A stretch of DNA of 49,631 nt from Myxococcales bacterium. Lineage in GTDB: Bacteria; Myxococcota_A; Polyangia; Polyangiales; Polyangiaceae. Positions within the stretch are counted from its first letter, which is position 1, and each line of letters begins with the position of its first letter. The DNA is taken from NCBI GenBank assembly GCA_004193285.1, contig SECP01000062.1, positions 1-49,631 on the forward strand. The letters run 5' to 3'. A program made the position numbers and the translations under genes. Below, in pieces: positions 16,416-26,500 of the stretch. Under the pieces are notes generated by a model. The model was not told the DNA's origin, did not search any database, and saw only the letters and a program-made list of their open reading frames with translations.

Positions 16416-18845
16416 TCAGCGCTTGCGGCAGGTCACGCGCGCTTGGAGCGCGGTGGCGGCGGCGCGATGCGCTTGCGGCGGTGCCTTCTTGTCCAGCAGC
16501 GGCGCGAGCTGCTTCGCCAACTGGGGCTGAGCGAGGCGGCCCAACGCCTGCACGGAGGCGGCGCCGATGAGCTGAGCGTCCGGGCTCGCCATCGGGTCCG
16601 TCAGCTTCTTGGCAAAAGCGGCGAGAATATCCGCCGAATCATCGTCGCACAGCACGCCGAGCGAGCGCGCCGCCTCCGCCCGCACCTCCGGCCACTCGTC
16701 GGCATCTTCCAGGCGATCGCGGATACGGCCAGCCGCCGAGGTGACGCGACGCTCACCGAGCGCTCGTACGCTCCGGGCGCGCACCAGAGAGGAGTCGTCA
16801 CCCAGCGCGCTCGTCAGCGGCTCGTCCAGCGCCGCCGAGGCGGGGTGCTTGGCGAGCGCATCGGCCACCGCGGCGCGCACGAGCGGCCATTCGTCTTTTT
16901 CCAGTCGCGCGCCCAGCGCGGTTCCCGCGAAGGCCGCGTCGGGGCTGCCCAGCGCTTGAACAGCCGCCTCGCGCACGCGCACGTCGCCGTCCTCCAGCGC
17001 CTTCAGCAGCTCGCCCTGGAAGCGCTTCGGTTCCCGCACCAGCGCGAGCGCGGCCGCGCGCACGTGGGGGCTCGGATCCGCGCTCAAGCTCTTGCGGAAG
17101 GCGGCCTCTGCCGACGCATCGCGCGAGCTCAGCGCGGCGGCGGGGCCGAGCAGCAAGAAGCGCGTCCGAAACTCCGCGGAAGTTTTGGCTATTCGCTGCA
17201 GGGCCTGACCGGATTCGGGCTGGTACCGCGGAGCCTGGTCCCCCAGGGCCCGGAGCAGATCCACCAGGGCGACGGCAGACGTCGCCGGATCCGCGAGCGC
17301 GGCGCGCACCGCCTTTTCCGCCGGCGCGGTGCGCGCGGCTTGAGCCAGCGCGGTGCGCAGCAGCCGGCGCCGCAGCACCGTCTTCTCGTCCATGAGCGGC
17401 AGGTACGCCGTCACCGCCCGGGCCGGGTCCGTGAGGGTGAGCTGGGAGACGAGCAGCGGCAGCACGCGCTTATCGGTTTTGTCGGCCTTGGTGAGCGCTT
17501 GCGCCAGCGCTTCGCCGCCGGCCGAGCCGCAACGACCGAGCCGGCTCTGCGCGTGGCGCGCCTGGGCTTCGATCTTGCCGGTCAGCGCCGCCACGTAAAC
17601 CGGCGCGCTCTGCTCGCAGGGCGCCTGGTCCAGCACCGTGAGGGCGACGCGCTTGCCGCCTTCGTCCAAAGAGTCGAACGCCTGCGCCACCGCGGCGAAA
17701 GCGGGGGCGCCGCCGGCGATGAGCAAGCTCTTGGAGGCCTCCGCGCGCTGGCCGCCTCCGGCGAGCGCAGCCACCAACTCCGGCAGCTGGCTCGCGGAGA
17801 GCTCGCTGAGCACGGACAGCTCTGCGACCGAGACCTGGGCCGTCTTGCTCTGCGTGAACGCCGTATCCAGCACGAGCGCCATGCAGCCGCTCTGCAGCGG
17901 CGGGCTCAGCGTGACGCGGTAGCGCGCGCCGGGACTCTTCCACGCGTCCTCCGGCAAAGTGACGGCGACGACCTCGCGCGGGCCGGCGATGAACAGCCGC
18001 TCCGGCGCGGCTCCCTCCGGCAGCGGCGCCAGCTTCGGACGGATGGTCAGCTCGAGCCCAGAGATGGGCAGCTCCGCCGGCGCGTGCAAGGTGACGAACT
18101 CGCCTTTGCCGTCGCCGCCCACGTTCTCCGACCAGACCGTCTCCGGATCTCCGTCGGTCAGCGCTTGGGGCGCTCCTCGCGCGCTGGAGGCGGCCAGAGC
18201 CCCGAGCACCGAGCGCGCGGCGTGGCTCGGCTCTTCGTCGGGGATGCGCACCGCGGTCACCGCGCGCGCGGCGTCGCGCTCGGCGACGCTCAAGCGCTGC
18301 ACCTTCGCCGCGTGCAGCTCCAGGTCAGCGGGGCTCAGCAGCTGCGGCGCCAAAATCGTCGGGCGCCCGCACAGCGAGACCGCTTCGTGCTCTTCGCCGA
18401 CGAGCACGCGCCGCGTACCGTCCGCCGCGGGCTCGGACACCTGGACCATGGGACCGGAGCGCGTCCCTTCTTGCCCCTGCAGCAAGCCGACCAGCCCAGC
18501 GAACAGCACCTTGGGCGCGCCGGGGACGAGCGGAGCCGCGACCACGGCCTTCCACGTTTGCGGTCCGGACGCGACCGTGACCACGACCGCGCGGCGCCCG
18601 GAGCCGAGCGACACCACGTCCCCACGCGCCGGCCTACCGCGCAGCGACGCGGGCAACCCGAGCGCTACCGGAGCCGCGGTGCACGGCGCGGCCGCGCAGC
18701 TGGCGGCGGCGATGTCTTGCCCCGAAACGAAGACACTGAGCGCCTGTTGTCCGGTACCGGGCGGCGCCTGTACGGGCAGCGGCGCCTCGGCTCCGGCAAG
18801 GCTGGAGGCGAGGCTCAAGCCCGAAAAAAAGGACGCGGAAAGCAT
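16416..18845 (-). CDS. Exported protein with discoidin-like region and C-terminal HEAT repeats
   Basis: 809 residues from ATG at 18845; a GTG at 18872 is an alternative. A signal peptide (MLSASFFSGLSLASSLAGAEA) indicates export. Residues about 200-350 resemble a galactose-binding/discoidin fold that binds glycans in other proteins (ALTDGDPETVWSENVGG, then SGLELTIRPKLAPLPEG, closing at VSVAELSVLSEL). The second half (about 480-800) is a HEAT/PBS-type solenoid with repeated units such as DPSPHVRAAALALVREP, DGDVRVREAAVQALGSP and DEWPEVRAEAARSLGVL. Such solenoids hold other proteins. A cell-surface or periplasmic scaffold role is inferred. It ends facing the sigma operon and begins divergently from the epimerase gene. 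Confidence 0.8.
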   Translation of the reverse strand: MLSASFFSGLSLASSLAGAEAPLPVQAPPGTGQQALSVFVSGQDIAAASCAAAPCTAAPVALGLPASLRGRPARGDVVSLGSGRRAVVVTVASGPQTWKAVVAAPLVPGAPKVLFAGLVGLLQGQEGTRSGPMVQVSEPAADGTRRVLVGEEHEAVSLCGRPTILAPQLLSPADLELHAAKVQRLSVAERDAARAVTAVRIPDEEPSHAARSVLGALAASSARGAPQALTDGDPETVWSENVGGDGKGEFVTLHAPAELPISGLELTIRPKLAPLPEGAAPERLFIAGPREVVAVTLPEDAWKSPGARYRVTLSPPLQSGCMALVLDTAFTQSKTAQVSVAELSVLSELSASQLPELVAALAGGGQRAEASKSLLIAGGAPAFAAVAQAFDSLDEGGKRVALTVLDQAPCEQSAPVYVAALTGKIEAQARHAQSRLGRCGSAGGEALAQALTKADKTDKRVLPLLVSQLTLTDPARAVTAYLPLMDEKTVLRRRLLRTALAQAARTAPAEKAVRAALADPATSAVALVDLLRALGDQAPRYQPESGQALQRIAKTSAEFRTRFLLLGPAAALSSRDASAEAAFRKSLSADPSPHVRAAALALVREPKRFQGELLKALEDGDVRVREAAVQALGSPDAAFAGTALGARLEKDEWPLVRAAVADALAKHPASAALDEPLTSALGDDSSLVRARSVRALGERRVTSAAGRIRDRLEDADEWPEVRAEAARSLGVLCDDDSADILAAFAKKLTDPMASPDAQLIGAASVQALGRLAQPQLAKQLAPLLDKKAPPQAHRAAATALQARVTCRKR

Positions 18846-18952
18846 GAAACGGAGGCGGCCGGCGGCGAGCACGGCGCCAGTCTACCCAAGCCGACCCAGC
18901 GCGCCGCTGCCATCTGGCATGCCCGAGCAAAGTAATGGTAGAGGGGCAGTCG

Positions 18953-20008
18953 ATGAAGCAGCAGCCGTACAGTCTGGTCACTGGAGCGAATGGCTTTTTG
19001 GGCGCCACGCTGGTGCGGAAGCTGATCGAGCGCGGCGAGCGAGTGAAGGCCTTCGTCCGCCCGGAGACCAACCTGAGCTCGCTGCAAGGCTTGCCTCAGG
19101 ACCGCATGCTGCTGCAGGTCGGTAACATCTTGTCCGCGAGCAGCGTCTACCGCGCCATGTCCAACGTGGACCGCGTGTACCACACGGCCGCAAACTTCAA
19201 GCTGTGGGACAAGAACCCGCAAACCATCATCGGCCCGGCCGAGCAAGGCACGAAGATCCTGCTCGAGACCGCGAAGGCGCGCGGCATCGAGAAGCTCGTC
19301 GTCACCAGCAGCGTGGCGGTGCTCGGTACCACTCAGGAAGAAGAGATGGACGAGACCCACGAGCTGAACCTCTCGGACCCCGAGGTGTACACGCTCGCCA
19401 AGGTGAAGCAGGCGGAGGTGGTGGACGACGCCGTGGAGGCGGGCCAGCCCATCGTCAGCGTGCTGCCGGGCACGATCGCCGGCCCGGGTGACCGCAAGCC
19501 GACGCCGAACGGGCAGACGCTCTTGCGCTACCTCAAGCACTCCCCGTCGCTGCGCTTCCCGGTCGTGCCCGGTGGTTTGAATATCGTGGACGTCGAAGAC
19601 GTCGCGGTCGGGCACATCCTCGCCATGGAGAAGGGCGTCGTCGGCCAGAAGTACATCCTGGGCGGAGAGAACCTCACCTTCTCGCAGATCTTCGAGACCT
19701 TGGCGGACATCACCGGCCTCGCAGAGCCGGGCAAGCCGAGCAGCCCGGGCCTGGCGCGGCTGGTCGGCACGCTCTGGGAGCTCTCGGCTCGGCTACGTGG
19801 CGGCGAGCCGCTGGTCACCTCGCGCATTGCTCGCGACTACGTGGGCGCCAATGTGTGGGTAACGAGCCAAAAGGCGGAGGCCGAGCTCGGGTACACCCAC
19901 CGCAGCGCGCGTGAGGCGCTGGCCCGCAGCGTCCGCTGGTTCTTGGACAACGGGTACGTCTCCGAGCAAGCGGCGAGCCGCGTGCGCCTGGAGCTGCGCC
20001 CGGTTTGA
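18953..20008 (+). CDS. NAD(P)-dependent epimerase/reductase, extended SDR (HpnA/dihydroflavonol-reductase-like)
   Basis: 351 residues. ATG at 18953 is chosen over the one at 18935 because GAGGGG lies 7 bases before it. The nucleotide-binding motif is VTGANGFLGATLVRKL. The catalytic pair is in YTLAK, with TSSVAVLG as the active-site Ser strand, as in extended short-chain dehydrogenases. LPGTIAGPGDRKPTPNG and NIVDVEDVAVGHILAMEKG are typical of the group containing hopanoid-associated HpnA and dihydroflavonol reductases. The substrate, a nucleotide sugar or a lipid-linked ketone, cannot be told from sequence. A multi-pass membrane protein follows, coupled by a 4-base overlap. Confidence 0.85.
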   Translation: MKQQPYSLVTGANGFLGATLVRKLIERGERVKAFVRPETNLSSLQGLPQDRMLLQVGNILSASSVYRAMSNVDRVYHTAANFKLWDKNPQTIIGPAEQGTKILLETAKARGIEKLVVTSSVAVLGTTQEEEMDETHELNLSDPEVYTLAKVKQAEVVDDAVEAGQPIVSVLPGTIAGPGDRKPTPNGQTLLRYLKHSPSLRFPVVPGGLNIVDVEDVAVGHILAMEKGVVGQKYILGGENLTFSQIFETLADITGLAEPGKPSSPGLARLVGTLWELSARLRGGEPLVTSRIARDYVGANVWVTSQKAEAELGYTHRSAREALARSVRWFLDNGYVSEQAASRVRLELRPV

Positions 20009-20718
20009 GCGGAGCCCAGCCGAGCGCCGCTCACGGAGCGCTGGCGCTGGGGCTTCTTTGCTCGGTCCCGGCGGCGGTCCCGGGCTTCGTGCGCGTCGCA
20101 GGCAGCAGCAGCGCTGCCATCGCGGCGCTGGTGCTGGTCGCGTCGGTTTCGCTCGTGGTGGTGCCGACGGGCGCCTGGCTCCGGCGCGTAGCGCAGAGCG
20201 GCGCGGCCCGGGGCGACCGCGCGCTCGCGGCCGGGGCAGCTTTGTCGGCCTTGCCCCTTGCGCTTTTCGGGGGCGTGCTCAAATCGACCACGCATCATCG
20301 TCCCCTCGGCGGCGCTACCTTCGCGGTGGCGGCGCTCTGCTTGCTCGCGCTGTGCGTCGCGCTTTCTTTCCGGGTTTACCGAGGAGGGAGCGAAAGCGCG
20401 GTGAACTCCACGTGGCAAAACCTTTTTTCTCTGGGTTGTGGATTGTCCCTCGCCGGTACCGCGGCGCTTGGTCTCGCTGGCGCGGCGAGGCCCAGCCTGG
20501 TGGAAGCCGCCGCGCTGGCCGGCGCGGTCGCGGTCACCGCGCTGGCCCCAGTGCCCGCCCGCCTCGCGCGGGTCGGGTGGCAGGTTTGGGGGGCGGGGTG
20601 GGTGATCCTGCTCGCTTGCGCGATGGCCTCGCTTCGCAGCGCGCCAGTCTCCAGCACTCTCGGTTCCCGGGCGCCCGTTTCGTTCGCGTCGCTGTCCTGG
20701 CTTGGCGACGGCTCCTGA
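20005..20718 (+). CDS. Multi-pass membrane protein of unknown function
   Basis: 237 residues from TTG at 20005, overlapping the epimerase stop (TTGA). The same unusual overlap occurs between the two large VWA genes. About six hydrophobic segments alternate with short basic loops (for example AAIAALVLVASVSLVVVPTG, FAVAALCLLALCVALSF, LFSLGCGLSLAGTAALGLAG, WGAGWVILLACAMASLRS). No conserved family was recognised. Translational coupling suggests it works with the epimerase, perhaps on a membrane-bound substrate, but this is inference. A downstream protease gene starts 21 bases after its stop. Confidence 0.7.
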   Translation: MSGAQPSAAHGALALGLLCSVPAAVPGFVRVAGSSSAAIAALVLVASVSLVVVPTGAWLRRVAQSGAARGDRALAAGAALSALPLALFGGVLKSTTHHRPLGGATFAVAALCLLALCVALSFRVYRGGSESAVNSTWQNLFSLGCGLSLAGTAALGLAGAARPSLVEAAALAGAVAVTALAPVPARLARVGWQVWGAGWVILLACAMASLRSAPVSSTLGSRAPVSFASLSWLGDGS

Positions 20719-20738
20719 CCGCATCATATTTGGTCCGG

Positions 20739-21980
20739 ATGCGCGTGTCCGGAGTGCTCCTGATGTGGGTCGCGGCGCTATGGCCGTACGCGGCCTGGGC
20801 CGCGCCCAGCGCGGAGGAGCCCGCGGTTCGCACCGGCACGACGGAGGTGGCGTCTCCTGCCGACGGCGCCACCATCGAGAGCCGCAAGGAGGCTCCGTCG
20901 GACGCCCCGAGGAGCCACGGCGGCACGCTGCGTCTGCCCGGCGTGCCCGCTGGCTTCAACACGTACGACGGCGGGTGGATCAAGTTCGTCTACCACCCGT
21001 CGATCCGCGAGCGCGTGCAGCCGCTCATCGCGGACGCAGCGGCCGCGCGCACCGCGCTCATGGAGTGGGTCGGGCAGCCCGTCCTTTCGGACGTGCGGGT
21101 CGTGGTCGCGCGCACGCCGGGGGAAATGGCGATGCTCGCGCCGCAGAACGCGCCCTACCCGGACTACGCGGCGGGCGTCGCCTACCCGGAGATAGGCCTG
21201 GTCTTGCTCACGAACAAGCCGGTACACCCTAACTCCGCGCAAGACCTGAACGAGGTGTTCCGGCACGAGCTCGCCCACATCGCGCTGGAAGACGCGGTCG
21301 GCGGCCGCCCCGTGCCGCGCTGGTTCAACGAAGGCTTCGCGGTGCTGGCGTCGGGGGAAACGTCGTTCATGCGGATGCAAACGCTGTTCACGGCGACGGT
21401 TTCGGACAACCTCCTTTCGCTCGCGCAGCTCGAGCGCACGTTTCCGACGAACGAGAACGAGGCGAGCATCGCCTACGCGCAAGCGGCGGACGTGGTGCGC
21501 TTTCTGGTCAAGCGCGAGGAGCGCCATCGCTTCCGTGGCCTCGTCTCCCGGCTGCGGGATGGCGAAACGATGGACAGCGCCTTGCTCAACTCTTACGGCG
21601 AGGAAATGTCCACGCTCGAGAGCGAGTGGCGGGACGAAGTGTCGCGTCGCTACACCTTCTACCCCGTGCTCTTCTCCGGCAGCTTGATCTGGGCCGGCAC
21701 GCTCGGCTTGTTCGCGTTCGGCTGGCACAAGAAGAAGCGCAAGGCCCGCGCTACGCTCGCGCGCTGGGCCAACGAAGAAGCGGCGGAGGACGAGCGTCGT
21801 CGTCGTCTACCCCTGCGCGCGGACCCTTCGCTCCCGGCGCCACGCGTTCACATCGTGCTCTCGCGCGGCGGGGCGCCGGAAGACGCACCCACCGCGGTTC
21901 CGCCGACCGCGCTCCAGCGGCTACCCGAAATCGAGGTGCCCAAGGTGGAGCACGACGGGCAGTGGCACACGCTGCATTGA
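20739..21980 (+). CDS. Peptidase-MA-like metalloprotease, membrane-anchored
   Basis: 413 residues from ATG at 20739. The frame is open about 830 bases upstream, but that stretch overlaps the membrane-protein gene and lacks protein character. A signal peptide (VLLMWVAALWPYAAWA) precedes the catalytic domain. The gluzincin zinc site HELAH (His176, Glu177, His180) is followed 18 residues on by Glu198 in WFNEGFAVLASGE, the expected third ligand. A membrane helix (SGSLIWAGTLGLFAFGW) and a basic cytoplasmic tail of about 80 residues end the protein. The active site should therefore be periplasmic. Substrate unknown. Confidence 0.85.
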   Translation: MRVSGVLLMWVAALWPYAAWAAPSAEEPAVRTGTTEVASPADGATIESRKEAPSDAPRSHGGTLRLPGVPAGFNTYDGGWIKFVYHPSIRERVQPLIADAAAARTALMEWVGQPVLSDVRVVVARTPGEMAMLAPQNAPYPDYAAGVAYPEIGLVLLTNKPVHPNSAQDLNEVFRHELAHIALEDAVGGRPVPRWFNEGFAVLASGETSFMRMQTLFTATVSDNLLSLAQLERTFPTNENEASIAYAQAADVVRFLVKREERHRFRGLVSRLRDGETMDSALLNSYGEEMSTLESEWRDEVSRRYTFYPVLFSGSLIWAGTLGLFAFGWHKKKRKARATLARWANEEAAEDERRRRLPLRADPSLPAPRVHIVLSRGGAPEDAPTAVPPTALQRLPEIEVPKVEHDGQWHTLH

Positions 21981-21987
21981 GGCGAAA

Positions 21988-22275
21988 TCAGCCGATATGG
22001 TGCTGCTCGATGCGGCGACATTCGTCCACCAGCCGCTCGAAGATGCGGCGGATGGTATCCGCGTCCAGCGGGGGCTCCGCGGCCTTGGACAAGCGGTCCA
22101 GCAGCGCGCGCTCGCGCGCTGGGTCGTAGACGGGGATACCGCGCTCCCGCTTGTACTCGCCGACCTTCATGACCAGCTGCACGCGCGCGTGGAGTAGCGC
22201 GAGCAGCTGCTGATCGATGGAGTCGATATCGCGGCGCAAGGCGTCGAGGTCCAGCTGGGACGTCACGACGCGCAT
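21988..22275 (-). CDS. Chorismate mutase, AroQ class
   Basis: 95 residues from ATG at 22275. The all-helical AroQ fold is evident: LDALRRDIDSIDQQLLALLH, then VMKVGEYKRERGIPVYDPAR with the conserved Lys and Arg residues that bind chorismate, and IRRIFERLVDECRRIEQ in the last helix. It converts chorismate to prephenate for Phe and Tyr synthesis. It is monofunctional: no prephenate dehydratase or DAHP synthase domain is fused. It has no signal peptide, so it is cytoplasmic. It is convergent with the protease gene, ending 7 bases from it. Chorismate synthase (aroC) is encoded 12.7 kb away on the other strand. Confidence 0.93.
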   Translation of the reverse strand: MRVVTSQLDLDALRRDIDSIDQQLLALLHARVQLVMKVGEYKRERGIPVYDPARERALLDRLSKAAEPPLDADTIRRIFERLVDECRRIEQHHIG

Positions 22276-22300
22276 CCTACACACAAATGGCGGGAGCGCG

Positions 22301-23488
22301 TCACTTCACGACCGTCTTGCACCCGGCAAATACTTGGAGCTCGAGCACGTCACCGCTCATGAGCTGGTCGCAAGCGGCGCCGCGTATGGCGACCGCGCCG
22401 CCTTCGGTCCATTCCCAGCCGTCTTCCGGGTCGTACTGCAGGACGACGCCGTCGAAGAAAACGTTGACATAGTCCCGATCCGGCGGCTCGTAGTCGAGCG
22501 GAACCTCACAGCTGATGGCCACGGAGGCCGCGATCTTGGAGAGCGCTTCCTGGAGCGCGTTCGTGTCCTCTACCGAGTAGTACTCGAGGTCGCCTCCGCG
22601 AGCCGTACCGCCGCGCTCCGCCATGCCGTTCAGGAGGTCTTCGTACGGCTCGCTGCCGGGCATGCCGATGACGAACGTCCGAATGCCCGCGTCCGCCAGC
22701 TTCTGCACTGCCTCCAAGCTGGCCTGCGAGTCCACGCAGTTGATGTTCGCCCCCTCGACGCCGTTGGCAGGGTCGCAGCAGTTGTAGCCGTCCCGGCACT
22801 CCATGCCGGCGAGGGTCCGATCCTCGATGTTGGGGATACAGCCGCTGGCGGCGCACGAGATCGCATCGTTGCAGTTGGGGGCGCCGTCCGTGATCAAGAC
22901 GACGTACGTGTCCCCCGTGAGCTCGGAGAGGACGCCGCTCATCTTTTCGAGGGTGGCGGAGGCGGGCGTGCCGCCGTCCACGCTCGCAATCGACAGGCGC
23001 GCCAGAAGATCTTTGAGCCTAGGGCCCGTCTTGCCCGCGCGCGCGTAGCTCGGCGGATCCCCGGGCGCCATGCGCATCAGCTCATCGCCCGGCTCGCAGC
23101 CGGTCTTCCCCGCGAGCCCGGGGAAGATAGCGGCGCCGTAGCTGACGCGGTGACCGATGGCCTTCAGCACCTGGGAGAGCGCGAGCCGCGCGTTCTCGTA
23201 CTTGCTGAGGCCGCTGCCGGCTAGCTCGTCACCCATGCTGCCGGAATGATCGATGATGAAGCTCAGGTTGGGCGGATTGGTAACGACCGGGATGACCTGC
23301 TCACCGCACGGACCCTGGGGGGAAGAATCCAAGTCCCCGTCCAGCATCAACGGGCCGCCGTCCCGACCGGCCGCCCCGGTATCGGGCGGCTCTTCCGCGG
23401 CGAGCGACGGCGGGTGGCTGCCCTTCCCACAGGCAAGCGGCAGCGCCACCGCTGACAGCCCGAGCAAGGCGACACGCCAGAGACGCAC
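22301..23488 (-). CDS. VWA-domain lipoprotein, Cys-rich
   Basis: 395 residues from GTG at 23488; an ATG four bases upstream is in another frame. The lipobox is LSAVALPLAC. A VWA domain begins near residue 75 with MIDAS motif DHSGS and contains VLITDGAPNCNDA. A Cys-rich insertion after it (CAASGCIPNIEDRTLAGMEC and on) probably forms several disulphides. The C-terminal part (about 310-395) has a beta-rich segment ending FAGCKTVVK. VWA lipoproteins of this layout are numerous in myxobacteria and probably act in surface adhesion; specific partners are unknown. Divergent from the large carboxypeptidase-regulatory protein across only 53 bases. Confidence 0.85.
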   Translation of the reverse strand: MRLWRVALLGLSAVALPLACGKGSHPPSLAAEEPPDTGAAGRDGGPLMLDGDLDSSPQGPCGEQVIPVVTNPPNLSFIIDHSGSMGDELAGSGLSKYENARLALSQVLKAIGHRVSYGAAIFPGLAGKTGCEPGDELMRMAPGDPPSYARAGKTGPRLKDLLARLSIASVDGGTPASATLEKMSGVLSELTGDTYVVLITDGAPNCNDAISCAASGCIPNIEDRTLAGMECRDGYNCCDPANGVEGANINCVDSQASLEAVQKLADAGIRTFVIGMPGSEPYEDLLNGMAERGGTARGGDLEYYSVEDTNALQEALSKIAASVAISCEVPLDYEPPDRDYVNVFFDGVVLQYDPEDGWEWTEGGAVAIRGAACDQLMSGDVLELQVFAGCKTVVK

Positions 23489-23541
23489 TCATCGAAGATA
23501 GCGGAAAGAAGACCGCCCGGCTTCCGCGTTATGGTTCGGCG

Positions 23542-26500
23542 GTGCCCCGTCTTCAGCCGAGCCCCACGCATCGGGCCAGCTTCGAGCGCTTGCTGCGCGC
23601 TTTCGACGTGGTGGCGGCGGTTGTCGGTGCAGTGGCACTGCTCGCGGTCCTGGTGGGGGTGGTCGCGGATTCGCGCGAAAAGGTCGTCACCTCGCGCCCC
23701 GCCCCCGTCGCGCCGCAAGCTCAGGTCGCGGAAGCCGAGCGGGACGGGCGGCTGCGAGTCACGGTCGTGGGTGCGCTGAGCAAGCCGGTGGAGGGCGCGC
23801 AGCTGCGGGTCTACTGGCGGCAGGACGAGCGCTATTTCGACGCCGGTCAGGGCACGACGAACGAGGCGGGGCTCGCCGAGCTCGAGCGCATCCCCCGCGG
23901 GAGCGTGTGGCTCTTGGGCGAAGCCGCTGGCTACGCTCGCGCTTCGACGCAGCTCGTCGTGGAGGGCGGGTCGCGCGAGGTGAAGCTCGTGCTCGCGCCG
24001 GCCACCTCGCTGCGGGTGCGCGTGACCGACGAAGCGCGCGCTCCCCTGCGCGACGCCACCGTGCTCGTCACCAGCTCGGACCCGCTGCCCTTTGGTGCGC
24101 TCACGGACGCGCAAGGCGACGCCGCGTTCGGTCGGTTGGGCGCCGCGCCCTTCACGATCAAAGCGTCCGCGCCCGGCTACGAGAGCGTCAGCCAAAGCGG
24201 CGTCTCTGGCGACGTGGAGCTCGCGCTGCGGCGCTTGGGCAGCATCCTCGTGCACGTACGGAAGGCGGACGGAGCGCCCGCGCCGGGCGCGCAAGTCGAA
24301 ATTGGCGGCGCCACGCTGTGGCCAGCGCGCAGCACGACTGCGGACGAGCATGGAGACTGCCGCGTCGGCGGGCTGCTCGCAGGCAGCTACGACCTGCGCG
24401 CCAGCGCCGGTACGGACGTCTCGCGCGTGCTGGTCGGCTTCTCGCTCGAGCGCGGCCAGACCCAAGAGGTCACGCTTCGGCTCGAGCCCGGGCGACTGGT
24501 CACGGCGCTCGTCACGGACGGCACCGGTCCGAGCCCGCATTTGGTCGCGAACGCGGACGTCGTCCTCGCCGAGGAGGGCCTGAGCACGTTTCCGCTGCGG
24601 GGCCGCAGCGGCAGTGATGGGAAGGTTACCCTCGGCCCGATCTCGAACGGCCCCGCCACCCTCTCCGGACGCGCGCCGGACTTCGTCGGGAGCGCGGTGG
24701 TCGCCGTCCCCGAGGTCACGACGGAGCCGGTGCGCATCGCGCTCGCGCGCGGCGGCACGCTCACCGGCGACGTGACGGACGCGCGAGGCTTCCCCATCGA
24801 TGGCGCTTCCATCGAGGTGATCGGCTCGGACAGCATGGGCCTGCCCATCTCGGAGACGCCTCAATCGCTTCGCTTCCGGCGCTCTCACTTCAATTGGGCG
24901 ATGAGCGGCACGCCGGCGCTCATCGCGGCCGGGGAGCTTGGCGTCATGCCGGGGCCGATCCCGCCCATTCCGGGCAGTAACGGCTCGCTCACGGGGGCGG
25001 CGGTCGACTCGCTCAGCTCGCCTCTGGACGCAGAAGAGGAGCTGCCGCCCTGGATCACCGATTCGGGGGGTCGCTTCCGCGCCGCCCCGGTCACCCCCGG
25101 CAGCGTGCGGGCGCTGGTGCGTCATCCCGACTTCGTCGAGGCCGTGAGCGACGCGGTGACGCTCGGGCCCGGCGGCGAGGCGCACGTCAGGGTGACGCTG
25201 CTCCGCGGCGGCTCCCTCGAGGGCCGTGTGCGCGACGAGCGCGACCAACCGGTGGAAGGAGCCGAGGTCGAAGTCTCGGCGGAGCGCGGCACGTTTCAGC
25301 GCGCCACCATCACCGCCTCGGACGGCTCGTTCGCCTTCAGCGCCTTGCCGCGCGAGGTCGTCGTCAACGTGCGTCGCGCGGAGAGCCCCACTCGGGTCGC
25401 CAAGCGCGTACCGCTCAGCGTAAAAGAGGGCGAAAAGCAGACGCTGGAGATCGTGCTGCCGGCGCTCCGTGAGTCAATCGCGATCACGGTCAAGGACGAC
25501 TCGGGGGAGCCCATCGAGCTCGCGGAAGTGACCGTGTTGTCGCTCGATCCCGCCTCCCCGCTGCGCAGCACCGCATTCAGCGACGGCCGCGGCAAGCTCG
25601 AGGTGGCTGACGCGCGCGGACTTTCCTTGCGGGTCTCCGCGCAGGCGCCCGGCTTCGCGCGGCGGCTCCTGGTGCTCGATGCAGCAGCCGCGCCCTCCGC
25701 CGTCGAGCTCGAGCTCTCGCGCGGCGCCTTGGTGGAGGGGCGGGTGACCGCGCTACGCGGCCGGAGCGGCGTCGCCGGCGCGCTCGTCACGCTCACCTTT
25801 CAAGGCTTGCGCAAGACCTCGACCACGAACGAAGACGGCACGTACCGCATCGCCGACGTACCGCTCGGCCCGGTCAAGCTCGCCGTGAGCCACCCGGATT
25901 TCGCCGAGGGCGACCTGACGAGCACCGTCGAGAACCCTGGCCGCCGCGATCGCGCCTTCGAGCTGCCGACCATCGATCTGGCCGAGCCCGGGGCGGTGGA
26001 AGGCGAGGTCCGAGACGAGCGCGGCGACGCGGTAGCGGGCGCGCGCGTCGCGGTCGGTCGAGCCCCGAGCTATTTGCCCGCCGGCGCGCTGCCGCGCGGG
26101 GTGGCGGTCACGGACGCCAATGGCGCGTTCACGCTGCAAGGCCTGAAACCGGGCCTCACGACGCTCGAGGCGTTCTCGCCCGAGCGCGGCCGCGGCTCCA
26201 CGAAGGTGGACGTGCAGAGCAGCCGCACGCGCTCTGACGTCCGCATTGCGCTGCGCCCGACCAGCGCGGACTCGGATCCCTTCGCGCCCGGCGGCGTGGC
26301 CGTCACGCTGGGCGAGCGCGGCGCCGGGGAGTCGCTCGAAGTCGTCGTCGTCGCGGTTTCCGACAACAGCGAAGCCGAGCGCGCCGGTCTCGAGCCCGGC
26401 GACGTCATCACCGCCATCAACGACGCGAAGCCCTCGAGCATGCACGACGCGCGCTCGCGACTCTCCGGCCCGCTTCAAAGCGACGTGGTCGTCGCCATCA

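Noticed and set aside
16392..18935. 847-residue open frame on the plus strand
   Set aside because: It is antisense to the HEAT-repeat gene, whose signal peptide, repeats and codon pattern are clear; this frame is low-complexity Arg/His/Gly.
19911..20738. In-frame extension of the peptidase-MA-like gene
   Set aside because: It overlaps the membrane-protein gene in another frame, lacks motifs, and the start at 20739 gives a signal peptide.
23347..25248. 633-residue minus-strand frame
   Set aside because: It is antisense to the carboxypeptidase-regulatory protein and overlaps the VWA lipoprotein start; no motifs.
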